Part shown: piece by piece, positions 33,931 through 43,500 of the stretch
How positions within the stretch are numbered: the stretch's first letter is position 1
Layout: every line of letters begins with the position of its first letter
DNA from: Ignavibacteria bacterium
Lineage (GTDB): Bacteria; Bacteroidota; Ignavibacteria; Kapaibacteriales; UBA2268
DNA length: 45,696 bases
Direction of reading: 5' to 3'
Assembly (NCBI GenBank): GCA_026416955.1
Contig: JAOAEE010000043.1
Span: forward strand, 1-45,696
Position numbers and translations under genes: made by a program
Notes under the pieces: generated by a model
Databases searched by the model: none
Seen by the model: the letters and a program-made list of their open reading frames with translations, nothing else
Told to the model about the DNA's origin: nothing

Positions 33931-34404
33931 ATGAGTATTAGAAAAATTTACGAAACAACATTTATAGTAAATGCTGCATTGGAGGACCCGGATATCGAGG
34001 CAATTATTACGAAGGTAACCAATTATGTCCAAAATTTGGGTGCCGACATTTTGCAGATTAACAAGTGGGGGCGTCGGCGTCTTGCCTACCCAATCAACAA
34101 GAAATACAATGGTTTCTATGTCCATATCATCTACGATGCCTCGCCAACCATTATTCCATTAATCGAAAGATTTCTTGTGTTGGACGATACAATCCTAAGG
34201 CATTTAACATTGGCACTTCCCAAAAAATTGCGCGAGTATCGATTGAAAGCAATATCCGAAGGCAAAGCAACCGAAATCGCACCCCAAGAACAAGCCGTTG
34301 CCCAACAACCAGCTACCGAACAAACCACAGAAATTGTCGAAAGCGAAATTGCCGAAACTCCATCCCAAGTTGATGAACAATCTGAACAAGTTGGTAATTC
34401 CTAA
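33931..34404 (+). CDS. rpsF: 30S ribosomal protein S6
   Basis: 157 residues. The first 110 are S6: YETTFIVNAALEDPDIEAII, INKWGRRRLAYPINKKYNGF, and the C-terminal strand DTILRHLTLALPK. The last 45 residues are a Gln/Glu/Ala/Thr-rich acidic tail, longer than in most S6 proteins but common in this phylum. S6 binds 16S rRNA together with S18 in the small-subunit platform. Genes usually found between S6 and L9 (ssb and rpsR) are missing; rplI follows after 31 bp. Confidence 0.96.
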   Translation: MSIRKIYETTFIVNAALEDPDIEAIITKVTNYVQNLGADILQINKWGRRRLAYPINKKYNGFYVHIIYDASPTIIPLIERFLVLDDTILRHLTLALPKKLREYRLKAISEGKATEIAPQEQAVAQQPATEQTTEIVESEIAETPSQVDEQSEQVGNS

Positions 34405-34435
34405 ATATGTATTATAGTTTTTTAAGGATGGAAAA

Positions 34436-34891
34436 ATGAAAGTTATACTTAGAAAAGATTTAGAAAATTTAGGACGAATGGGCGATGTAGTCAATGTCAA
34501 AGATGGTTATGCCCGAAACTACTTAATCCCCCGAGGATACGCATACTTCGCAAGCGAAGGTGCTATAAAAGCAATTGAAATAGAGAAAAAGAGACAAGTT
34601 AAAAGAATAGAACAAGAAAGAGCAAAAGCCGAAGCCTTTGCACAAGAACTTTCGCAAATACAATTAACAATCCCAATGAAAGTTGGAGACGAAGGGAAAT
34701 TGTATGGTTCGGTTACTCCTTTGATAATCTCTGAATATTTAATGAACGAGCATAAAATCGAAATCGACAAGAAACAAATTCAACTCGATGAACCTATTAA
34801 ATCTTTGGGTGTCTTCGACGTAAAAATTAAGTTATTCCAAGACATATATGCAACAATCAAAGTGTGGGTAATAAACGAAGAAGAAGGATAA
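34436..34891 (+). CDS. rplI: 50S ribosomal protein L9
   Basis: 151 residues. N-terminal rRNA-binding domain (MKVILRKDLENLGRMGDVVN, then VKDGYARNYLIPRGYA), a long connecting helix rich in Lys/Glu/Arg, and the C-terminal domain with GDEGKLYGSVTPLIISEYL and KSLGVFDVKIKLF. An AAGGATGG ribosome-binding site precedes the ATG. It shares the rpsF transcript. The restriction-modification pair begins 41 bp downstream. Confidence 0.97.
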   Translation: MKVILRKDLENLGRMGDVVNVKDGYARNYLIPRGYAYFASEGAIKAIEIEKKRQVKRIEQERAKAEAFAQELSQIQLTIPMKVGDEGKLYGSVTPLIISEYLMNEHKIEIDKKQIQLDEPIKSLGVFDVKIKLFQDIYATIKVWVINEEEG

Positions 34892-34932
34892 TTTACAGAT
34901 TTTCATAGTAAAAATTTGAAAAATAATAAATA

Positions 34933-35871
34933 ATGCAAAAAAATAAAGAATTCAACAATTTATTACCCCAGGATACTACCTTATACGAGAATTCAGAATT
35001 TGTTATAGAAGATAAAGAAACAATAAATTTTTATCCACTTGAAAAAATAACAAATAAGGTTGTTTGGGGAAATGCATTCAATGTACTCCCTAAACTTGCG
35101 AAAGAATCATTCGATTTAATATTTATCGACCCACCATATTTCCTTCAATTACCAAAAAAAGAATTGCGGAGATGGAATGTTAATACAGTCGTTGAAGGAG
35201 TTGACGACGAATGGGATAAATTTCAATCTTTCGAGGACTACGACAATTTTATTACCAAATTGCTTACTTTGACTAAAAATTTAATGAAACCCAATGCAAC
35301 AATTTGGGTCATATCTACTTATCATAGTATTTTCCGAATCGGAAAAATAATGCAAGATTTAGGCTTTTGGATATTAAACGATATAGTATGGGTAAAAACC
35401 AACCCAATGCCAAATTGGTTAGGTGTTCGTTTTACAAATGCAACCGAACATCTTATTTGGGCAGTAAAAGATAAAGAAACAAAAAAATATAAATTCAATA
35501 AAGAATACGCTAAAATGTTTGGAATTGGTAATGTTGGAGCGAATGTATGGTTCCTTCCGATTTGCCAAGGAAATGAAAGACTAAAAGATAAAACTGGTAA
35601 AAAACTTCACTCCACACAAAAACCAATTGAACTATTGAAACGTGTTATTCTTACCTCCTCGGCCGAAGGTGATTTTATTCTTGACCCAATGGCTGGAACT
35701 GGTACAACTGGCTTTGTTGCCAAGGAATTAAAGAGAAATTTTGTAATGGTTGAATTAAATCCAAATTACATTGCAGGAATAAAAGAACGATTTACAAAAC
35801 AATTCTTGAGCGAAAGAAACCTAAACAAAAATTATCAACCTCATAATAATAATCTTGGTCTAATGTTATGA
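34933..35871 (+). CDS. DNA adenine-N6 methyltransferase, CcrM/M.HinfI-like (beta class)
   Basis: 312 residues. The catalytic DPPY is at residues 66-69 (DLIFIDPPYF). A long target-recognition segment follows with VDDEWDKFQSFEDYDNF, TIWVISTYHSIFRIGKIMQD, LGFWILNDIVWVKTNPMPN and GVRFTNATEHLIWA. The SAM-binding FxGxG equivalent is DPMAGTGTTG at residues 251-260. This order defines beta-class amino-methyltransferases. The middle blocks closely recall CcrM and M.HinfI, which methylate GANTC, so GANTC is the predicted target. It overlaps the downstream nuclease gene by 4 bp (ATGA), forming a type II R-M pair. CcrM's extra C-terminal domain is absent, as in R-M-associated enzymes. Confidence 0.9.
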   Translation: MQKNKEFNNLLPQDTTLYENSEFVIEDKETINFYPLEKITNKVVWGNAFNVLPKLAKESFDLIFIDPPYFLQLPKKELRRWNVNTVVEGVDDEWDKFQSFEDYDNFITKLLTLTKNLMKPNATIWVISTYHSIFRIGKIMQDLGFWILNDIVWVKTNPMPNWLGVRFTNATEHLIWAVKDKETKKYKFNKEYAKMFGIGNVGANVWFLPICQGNERLKDKTGKKLHSTQKPIELLKRVILTSSAEGDFILDPMAGTGTTGFVAKELKRNFVMVELNPNYIAGIKERFTKQFLSERNLNKNYQPHNNNLGLML

Positions 35872-36731
35872 CCTATGATGAGTTTTCTCAAATTCTAAAT
35901 AAGCACATCTTTGAAAATGAAAAAACCGCTTTGTTAAAAAATATTGCAAATCGACCCGAAAGATTTATTGGATTGTTTCGCCCAACAAAGCTAAAAACTA
36001 AAATTCTTCAGTTCCTTCTACAATCCCACGAAATTAGAATGGGAGACGCAATCGAAGAATTAATAGAATTAATATTATCTGAATTAAACTTTTTATTATT
36101 ACCAAAAAATATTAAAACAAACAGTAACGAAACCTTAAAGCTAGACCAATATTTCACTGACGGGGCAAAATACTACTTTATAGAACAAAAAATACGCGAT
36201 GACCACGACTCCACAAAGAAAAAAGGGCAAATCGAAAATTTCAAACAAAAAGTCAATGCGTTATTTTCTCTTCACGGTTCGAAACTTTGTGCTATTATGT
36301 ATTTCATCGACCCAACCCTGAAAAAAAATAAAAATTTTTATGCTAATGAATTAAAAATTATAGAAAATTACTTGAGGATTTCGACTTACCTATTTTATGG
36401 GAATGAACTTTTCGATTTTATTAATCACCCAGAAATTTGGGACGACTTGCTAAATAAATTCAACCGCTGGAAGGAAAATTTACCAGATTTGCCAAACATT
36501 AATTTCGATAGTTCCCCTAAAAAGTCTTTCGAGGAATTAAAAAATTTAGAACCGTCTGTTTGGAAAAAGATTTTAACAAACCAATTACTTTGGTCAGAAG
36601 GTGTTATTAAAGTAATTTTCAAAGACGGTTCTACTTTTAAACTCTTAAAATCTTATTTCGAAACTTTTCAATCTAAAACCTATAAACAATTGTTCAATAT
36701 CCTTTCTGAAAAACTTAACGAATATTATTAA
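35868..36731 (+). CDS. Predicted type II restriction endonuclease of the PD-(D/E)XK type
   Basis: 287 residues. Its role is inferred from the 4-bp overlap with the methyltransferase gene and from a nuclease-like core: D93 in LKLDQYFTDG, then E106-x-K108 in YYFIEQKIRDDHDSTKKKGQ, a D-x12-E-x-K arrangement. The helix before it (GDAIEELIELIL) offers a further acidic residue, E64. The EQK-RDDHDSTKK-GQ pattern is shared by several type II nucleases including TdeIII-type enzymes. With a CcrM-like partner, cleavage at or within GANTC is expected but unproven. The gene is AT-rich even for this window, and is followed by about 45 bp before the RlmD-like gene. Confidence 0.78.
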   Translation: MTYDEFSQILNKHIFENEKTALLKNIANRPERFIGLFRPTKLKTKILQFLLQSHEIRMGDAIEELIELILSELNFLLLPKNIKTNSNETLKLDQYFTDGAKYYFIEQKIRDDHDSTKKKGQIENFKQKVNALFSLHGSKLCAIMYFIDPTLKKNKNFYANELKIIENYLRISTYLFYGNELFDFINHPEIWDDLLNKFNRWKENLPDLPNINFDSSPKKSFEELKNLEPSVWKKILTNQLLWSEGVIKVIFKDGSTFKLLKSYFETFQSKTYKQLFNILSEKLNEYY

Positions 36732-36778
36732 ACCCAAAAAACTTTTTATGTGTTATGTTTTCCTTATTTTCATAAGAA

Positions 36779-38185
36779 ATGAATACAAAGAAAATAAACA
36801 TATTTGTAGATACATTAGCATACGAGGGGAAGGGAGTTGCCCGCGCAGAAGGCAAAGTGGTATTCGTGCGAAATGGAGTTCCGGGCGACTTGCTCGAAGT
36901 CGAAATCATTAAAAACAAAAAGAATTTTGCCGAAGGAAAAATCTTGAAAATCCTTGAACCTTCGCCTTATCGAATTGACCCAATTTGCGAGCATTTTGGG
37001 GAATGTGGTGGGTGTAGTTTCCAAAATATTTCCTACGAACAACAATTAGAATGGAAACATAAATTCGTTGCCGACGCTTTCGAAAGAATTGCAAAGATAC
37101 CCAAAGTCGAAATCAAAAAAGTTATTCCTGCTTCGAAAATTTTTGGCTATAGGAACAAAATGGAATTTTCTTTCGGAACGAGCCGTTGGATTACTGAAAA
37201 AGAAGTTCAATCTGGAAAAGATATCGACGAAGGCGAAAAGCACTTCGCACTTGGCTTTCATATCCCAGAACGATTCGATAAAGTGTTGGATATTAACAGA
37301 TGTTTCCTGCAAGACGAAAAAGGAAATCTTATCATCAATGCTATACGAGAAAAAGCAAAAGAGTTTCGTATTCCAGCGTACAATCTTAAAACCCACTTTG
37401 GGTTCCTTCGCAATGTAGTGCTTCGTTTTTCTGCTCTAAATGGCGAAATAACATTGAATTTAGTAACTACTTCGAAAATTGGAGAAAACGAAAAGAATTT
37501 TCTCTCTTGGTTCGAAACCTTTTTCAGTAAGTTGGAATTTATTACAAATTTAGTCCACACAACCAACGACTCTCTTTCGCCAACAGTAACAGGAAACTAC
37601 CGAATTATCAAGGGAACAGGTTACCTTTTCGAAGAACTTAAAGGAGTTCGTTTCAGAATATCGCCTTTTTCATTTTTTCAAGTTAATACAAAACAAGCCG
37701 AATCCCTTGTCGAAAAAGTTATTGAATACGCAACACCCAAAGACAAAATGATTTGGGATTTGTACTCTGGCGCGGGGACCTTTTCGTTGCCATTGGCAAG
37801 GAGTGCAAAAAAAGTTATTGGCTTCGAATCTGTTGAATCTGCCGTCGAGGATGCAAAATTCAATGCTAAATTGAACAATATTGAAAACGTTTCTTTCTTT
37901 GTTAAAGATTTACATACAAAGAAAATTTTCCAAGAATTAATTGAGTTCGAAAAGCCTGATATTATCATAATTGACCCACCAAGGACTGGGATACACAAAA
38001 ATTTACTTCTTACAATCTCCAAGATTTTGCCAGAAAAAATTGTTTATGTAAGTTGCAATCCTACGACAATGGCTCGCGATTGTTATGAACTTTCGAAATA
38101 CTATAAAGTTGTTGAAATACAACCAGTGGATATGTTTCCTCAAACATACCATATCGAGACTATTGGTTTATTAATCAAACAATAG
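36779..38185 (+). CDS. RlmD/RumA-type 23S rRNA (uracil-C5)-methyltransferase
   Basis: 468 residues. N-terminal TRAM domain (IFVDTLAYEGKGVARAEGKV). The iron-sulfur cluster cysteines C70, C76 and C79 (CEHFGECGGC) and C175 (INRCFLQD) are all present. The SAM-dependent methyltransferase domain has FSFFQVNTKQAESL, IWDLYSGAGTFSLPLA, IIIDPPRTGIH and the nucleophile loop YVSCNPTTMARD. It methylates C5 of a specific uridine in 23S rRNA; which position (747 or 1939 in E. coli numbering) cannot be told, and some homologues act on tRNA. It is followed by queE after 7 bp. Confidence 0.92.
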   Translation: MNTKKINIFVDTLAYEGKGVARAEGKVVFVRNGVPGDLLEVEIIKNKKNFAEGKILKILEPSPYRIDPICEHFGECGGCSFQNISYEQQLEWKHKFVADAFERIAKIPKVEIKKVIPASKIFGYRNKMEFSFGTSRWITEKEVQSGKDIDEGEKHFALGFHIPERFDKVLDINRCFLQDEKGNLIINAIREKAKEFRIPAYNLKTHFGFLRNVVLRFSALNGEITLNLVTTSKIGENEKNFLSWFETFFSKLEFITNLVHTTNDSLSPTVTGNYRIIKGTGYLFEELKGVRFRISPFSFFQVNTKQAESLVEKVIEYATPKDKMIWDLYSGAGTFSLPLARSAKKVIGFESVESAVEDAKFNAKLNNIENVSFFVKDLHTKKIFQELIEFEKPDIIIIDPPRTGIHKNLLLTISKILPEKIVYVSCNPTTMARDCYELSKYYKVVEIQPVDMFPQTYHIETIGLLIKQ

Positions 38186-38192
38186 GTGAAAA

Positions 38193-38873
38193 ATGGGTGC
38201 TTTTGAAACAATAATGAAGTTTAAATATAATGTTTCAGAAGTATTTACATCAATACAAGGCGAAGGAACACGTGCAGGTTTGCCAAGTGTGTTCATTAGG
38301 TTGCAAGGGTGTGAATTGCGATGCAAATGGTGCGATACACCTTACGCTTTAGACCTTAAAGAAAGAGCAACTATGCTCTCGGGCGAGGATTTGATGAACA
38401 AAATATATTCTTCTGGAATAAAAATTGTTACAATTACAGGCGGTGAACCATTGAACCAAAAAGCGATTTTGCCATTTATGTCGTTCCTTTGCGATAAAGA
38501 TTATGTTGTTATATTAGAAACTAACGGACATTTAGATATATCCGAAGTGGACAAGCGAGTTGTGAAAGTTATGGACTTGAAATGTCCGGGTTCTGGTATG
38601 GAAAAATTTAACAACTACAAAAACATAGAGCATCTCGACAAAAAAGATGAGATTAAGTTTGTAATATTAAACAAGCTAGACTACGATTGGGCAAAAGATA
38701 AAATCCGCGAATACGACCTTGACAAAAAAGTTGGAACAATCCTTTTTTCACCTGTTTGGGACGAACTTGAACCAAAATACCTTGCCGAATGGATAATCAA
38801 AGATTCCCTAAAAGTTCGTTTAAATTTACAAATACACAAGTATATCTGGGGTGGAAATGTTAGAGGAGTATAA
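38193..38873 (+). CDS. queE: 7-carboxy-7-deazaguanine synthase (radical SAM)
   Basis: 226 residues. The radical-SAM cluster motif is C40-x3-C44-x2-C47 (CELRCKWCDTPYALD), the standard QueE pattern. The N-terminus SEVFTSIQGEGTRAGLPSVF and the GGEPLNQKAILPFMSFL block support the call, as does the C-terminal NLQIHKYIWGGNVRGV. It converts carboxytetrahydropterin to 7-carboxy-7-deazaguanine on the path to queuosine. An AGGTGA ribosome-binding site precedes the ATG. It sits between an RNA methyltransferase gene and the ManC-like gene, with only 3 bp to the latter. Other que genes are not here. Confidence 0.95.
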   Translation: MGAFETIMKFKYNVSEVFTSIQGEGTRAGLPSVFIRLQGCELRCKWCDTPYALDLKERATMLSGEDLMNKIYSSGIKIVTITGGEPLNQKAILPFMSFLCDKDYVVILETNGHLDISEVDKRVVKVMDLKCPGSGMEKFNNYKNIEHLDKKDEIKFVILNKLDYDWAKDKIREYDLDKKVGTILFSPVWDELEPKYLAEWIIKDSLKVRLNLQIHKYIWGGNVRGV

Positions 38874-38876
38874 TAA

Positions 38877-39971
38877 ATGGATGTTAATACAATAGCAATA
38901 GTTATGGCTGGGGGTCAAAGTCCGGCCCTCTGGCCAAAAAGTAGCGAAAAATTGCCAAAGCAATTCCAGCACTTTATTGGAAACGGAACCCTTCTCCAGA
39001 ACACAATTGAAAGAATATTGAAAATTTTCCCAATCGAGAATATTTTTGTTGTAACAAGCAACAACTTCTCAAATATCATAGAAGAACAATTGCCAGAACT
39101 CCCGAAATCTAACGTCATTTACGAACCATTTGCAAGGCATACTCTACCTTGCGTTTCCTTAGCCTTGACGCAATTATCGTTAGACACAAGAGATGAAACT
39201 GTTTTCGTGTTGTTTCCTTCGGACCATCACATCGCAAACATTGGAGAATTTTATCAAACTCTTGAAGTTGCAATCGAATTTGCAAGAAGTCGGGACGCAA
39301 TCGTTGCCATTGGAGTAACACCAACTCGTCCCGAAACTCATTATGGATATATACAAATAGACAGAAATAGCGAAGGATTGGAAGGTTTCTACGAAAAAGG
39401 GATAAGATTTTCCAAAACATTCGCCGAAAAACCCGACTACGACACCGCACGTAGGTTCCTCTCTACTGGTGAATTCCTTTGGAATACTGGAATTTATGTT
39501 ATGAAAGTTTCTACATTTTGGAATACATTAAAAGTATGTTCTTCCGAGATATACAATTATTTTACTATATTAAAGAAATTTGTTGGAAGACCACAATTTG
39601 AACAAGCACTTCTTGAAACATTCCGCCAAATTCAATCTGAATCTATTGATACTGGAATTATGGAACGAACCAGCAATGTTTATGCAATTGAATCTGGATT
39701 CACCTGGAGTGATGTTGGGACTTGGGACGAAATCTATCGGCTTTCGTTAAAAGATGCCGACAATAACTGCTTGGTAGGGGATATAATCGCTATGGACACA
39801 AAAAATTGTTTAATTCAAACAGACGAAAAGCCTATTGCTGTCGTAGGTGTCGAAGATTTATTAATCATAGATAGTAAGCGGGCTCTTCTTATATGCAAAC
39901 GCGGGCTATCCGATAGAGTTGGTGAAATTGTTAGTTACTTACGCCGAAAAAATGCTGAACCTTTGTTGTAA
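38877..39971 (+). CDS. Mannose-1-phosphate guanylyltransferase-like nucleotidyltransferase with altered signature loop
   Basis: 364 residues with the ManC/GMP nucleotidyltransferase layout: the N-terminal loop and PKQF, then FPSDHHIANIGEFYQ, GVTPTRPETHYGYIQI, FAEKPDYDTARRFLSTGEFL, WNTGIYVMKVSTFW and IESGFTWSDVGTWDEIY. Homologues make GDP-mannose from GTP and mannose-1-phosphate for surface glycans. The pyrophosphorylase signature G-x-G-x-R-x-W-P reads GGQSPALWP at residues 12-20: the second Gly is Ser, and the Arg that contacts the triphosphate is Ala17. PKQF and the mannose-site motifs are intact. Activity may be reduced, changed or lost. No phosphomannose isomerase domain. rlpA starts inside its 3' end. 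Confidence 0.85.
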   Translation: MDVNTIAIVMAGGQSPALWPKSSEKLPKQFQHFIGNGTLLQNTIERILKIFPIENIFVVTSNNFSNIIEEQLPELPKSNVIYEPFARHTLPCVSLALTQLSLDTRDETVFVLFPSDHHIANIGEFYQTLEVAIEFARSRDAIVAIGVTPTRPETHYGYIQIDRNSEGLEGFYEKGIRFSKTFAEKPDYDTARRFLSTGEFLWNTGIYVMKVSTFWNTLKVCSSEIYNYFTILKKFVGRPQFEQALLETFRQIQSESIDTGIMERTSNVYAIESGFTWSDVGTWDEIYRLSLKDADNNCLVGDIIAMDTKNCLIQTDEKPIAVVGVEDLLIIDSKRALLICKRGLSDRVGEIVSYLRRKNAEPLL

Positions 39972-40365
39972 ATTGTTTTGTTTCTTAGGGCTTAGCCTTC
40001 TAATTTCCTCGTGTACATCAATTGCTTTTTTCAATTCTTCAATTAAACAATCGGAGCAAATAGGGTATAGTAATTATTCCGAAATTGGGCTTGCTTCGTT
40101 CTATGGGGAAGAATTTAGCGGAAGAAAAACAGCAAGTGGCGAATTATTTAATCCCAACGACTATACTGCTGCTCACAGAATTTTACCCTTCGGCACTAAG
40201 GTAAAAGTTGTCAACCTTGAAAACGGGAAAGAAATCATTGTCAGAATAAATGATAGGGGACCTTTCGTCGAAGGGAGAATAATAGACTTATCCAAAGCGA
40301 GTGCCAGAGCACTTGGCTTTTTGAACAAGGGTATTGCTAGGGTAAAAATTGAGGTTGTAGAATAA
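39952..40365 (+). CDS. rlpA: RlpA-like septal-ring lytic transglycosylase lipoprotein (DPBB domain only)
   Basis: 137 residues from ATG 39952, which opens a lipoprotein signal with lipobox LISSC (C21); an in-frame codon at 39919 lies further inside the manC-like gene. The double-psi beta-barrel has GLASFYGEEFSGRKTASGE, AAHRILPFGTKVKVVNLENG, VRINDRGPFVEGRIIDLSKA and ARALGF. RlpA cleaves denuded glycan strands of peptidoglycan. The usual C-terminal SPOR domain is absent, so septal targeting by that route is not expected. It overlaps the ManC-like gene by 20 bp. A short hairpin AGTGTG/CACACT (40367-40388) follows without a T tract. Confidence 0.9.
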   Translation: MLNLCCKLFCFLGLSLLISSCTSIAFFNSSIKQSEQIGYSNYSEIGLASFYGEEFSGRKTASGELFNPNDYTAAHRILPFGTKVKVVNLENGKEIIVRINDRGPFVEGRIIDLSKASARALGFLNKGIARVKIEVVE

Positions 40366-40551
40366 AAGTGTGTAAATTTTTCCACACTGTTAACAAATAT
40401 CAACACAAAACTCACTTATACCTTTTGCTTGCAAGATGATTGTTTACATTTTTTTTCGCTTAAAGATTATATTATCAAGAATATTTAGTATTTTAGAAAG
40501 CAACAATTCTTTGAATTAAATAAGTTTTGTGGAACATTTTAGGGCTATATT

Positions 40552-43500
40552 ATGAAAAAGAATCTAAAAAAGTCATTTTTGCTGGTAACAGCAATATTTA
40601 TGCTGTTAGGCTATTCTGCAAAGTCCCAATTATTAACTGAAATGACATTTTCAGTTTCCCAAGGGACTTGGCAACAAGCAACTGGCTGGACAGTCCTTGC
40701 TACTGTTGTCGACGACGCTTCATATTATGTCTCGCTTCCTTTCCAATTCAAGTTCGATAACTACTTCAATTCTTACGTTTATATGAGTTCGAACGGTCAT
40801 ATCTCTTTCTATCCGTACTACGGATATTATAATCTTACAAATTACTATCTTACCTATACTTACGCCTCGGTTCAAGTAATGAAACGAGACCTTTATGTCT
40901 ATAGTGGTATGGGATACGAAGTTCAAGGTGTTGCGCCAAACCGTCGAATTGTTTTCCAATGGTTAGGAATGGATTTCTACTATGGCTACAGTGCGAATAT
41001 GAACTTCCAAGTCATTCTTCACGAAACTACCAATCGAGTTGATATAGTTTTTGGTCCAATGAACTATGGAACATTCCCCTTCCAAGATTACTACTACTAT
41101 GCACCTCATCTTGGATTTACTGGCATCGATGGTTCAAGATATATAAATATCGAACCCGGACCAACATTTGTCGCCCATTTCTCTAATAGAAATCCAGAAC
41201 CCCGATACACAAATTCCTACATTGTTAGTAGCCAAATAGCAAGCTACTTGACCCAAGGGTTGACGATTTCTTTAACATCGTTCCCTTCGCTTGTTGGTGC
41301 TTGGCCACAAAGTGGTACAATTCTTCGACGAGGAAATATCTACGACGGCACCGGTGGAACAATGAAACCGGGTATGTATTTCGATAGAATTTCTGGTCAG
41401 GCAGAAGTTTATGGCCGCTATCAAATATCAGGTCCGTTACCAGCCGACCCAAGACGAAACCCACAGTATAAAGTGATTTATACTGGAACAAGAGTTGGCA
41501 ATCCAACTGAAGAATTAATTTATTTCTCTCCCCAACCTATTGGACAACCAGCCTTTGCACCAATTCCCGCTGCAAAAGGTATCGCCGCTGGAACTGGTGG
41601 TGCTTTGGATTTGTTTACCAATAGAACACAAATCCCCGGCGGTGAATATATGGTCGAAGCAAGAATGGAATTACCATCGTTCAATTATATTCAATCTATC
41701 GACCCAATAATTTTTGTTATTGCAAACGATTACGATTTAGCCGTTACAAGTTTGATTTCGCCCAAACCAAAAGTAGAGAGAAAGTACCCACTTTCCGTAA
41801 ATATTCCTATTCAAGCAAGAATAACAAATATTGGTATTGCTACAATAGACTCATTTATCGCAACTGCAACAGTTCTCAAAAACAACAATATCGAATTAAC
41901 AGACACAGTGCGATGGCCCACTATGGCTAATACTCCGGGGTTGACTACAGGACAAAGTGTTCAAATAAACTTTAGGTCCCTCAGACCAAGAGATGTTGGT
42001 GACTATGATGTTGTTGTTACTGTAAGACCAACTTATCCACCATACGATGACGAAACTTACAACAATAGATATCCAAGGTCTGGCGAAACTTATACATTTA
42101 CCATTGCCTATGATGTTGAAGCCGAAGCAAAATCTATTACTACGCCCGAAGATAGTGTCTTTGTTGGAAGACCTTTCAGAGTGCGTGCTGTTTTCCAAAA
42201 TAACGGAGTAGGTGTTATTTCGGATGCACCAGCCTTTGTTTACATTGTAAAAATGGACCCACCCTATGACACTGTGTTCCGTTCAACAACAATAATCCAA
42301 GACATTCCAACTGGAAGAAACAACATCACAACTGTGATTTTCCCCGACAATTTCATTCCACCATCTGCTGGAACATACAAGATTTGTATCGGTATTAAAG
42401 CAGAAGGCGACCCAGTTGAATCCAACGACGTATACTGCAAACTCTTCCGGGTTGTCCACGCAATGGCTGGAACATATACAATCGGAACGACTAATTCTGG
42501 GAACCCAAGGAATTATCTAACCATACAAGATGCTATTAATGATTTGTATAGGCGCGGGGTAACCGGTCCGGTTGTATTTGAGTTAACTGATGCATATTAC
42601 GATGTGGGAAGTATTAATGCACCATTGCCTGCTATCGACTTGACCTCGAAAATAATTGGTGTTAGCCCAGAAAATACAATAACATTCAAACCTTCTTTAA
42701 TGCGAAGTTTATCCCGTGCTTCTGTTACAATTAAATTGAATTCTGGAATTGGTATTGGTGTTCTTATTGGTCAAAATTCTTCTCCATCAAATAATTTTGC
42801 CCCTGTGTTGGAAGTTGTCCCAAGTATTATCCGAAAATATGCAAACTCCGATGGCTACATAATCTTCGACGGTGGAAAACAAAAGTCCTTGCGCTTTGCA
42901 TTGAATACAAATAATACATTCCGTGCTGTTTTCTACCTTTCCAACGGTGCTTCTAACATCACAATTCAAAACTGCATCATAGAAAACTTCGATAATACTA
43001 ATATTTCGAAACGAGTTTCTTTGCCCTTGACACTTTACAATTCTGCCCTCTCTATGTTCCAATTCCAAGACGATAAACGCACCGACACAGAAACTTATAG
43101 TGCTGGTATTGTCCTAAGAAGTAAAACTCCAACAGATAAGAACGACCCAACTGCCAATACATTCAATCTCGATACAATTCCAAATATGAACAACATTATT
43201 AAAGGAAACGAAATTAATGGCTTTGGCTATGGAATTGTTTCGCTTGGGATTGGACCTTTGTTCAACGCAGGCAAAGCTGTCTATACAAGGTATTACAATT
43301 CGAACAACTTAATTGCAGAAAACAAAATCTACGATGTTGCCCGTGCGGGTATCTTCCTTGGCTACGAAGAAAATTCAAAAGTTAAAAACAATAGAATTTA
43401 CAATGTAAATGCTCCCAGTGGTTGGGATGCTGCTGGAATCCTTTTAGGCGGTCAACGAAGGACTGGCTTCAATGGATACAACAACATTGGTGTCGAAATT

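Noticed and set aside
40367-40388. Hairpin AGTGTG/CACACT after rlpA
   Set aside because: It has a 6-bp stem with a 10-nt loop and no T tract, too weak to call a terminator.
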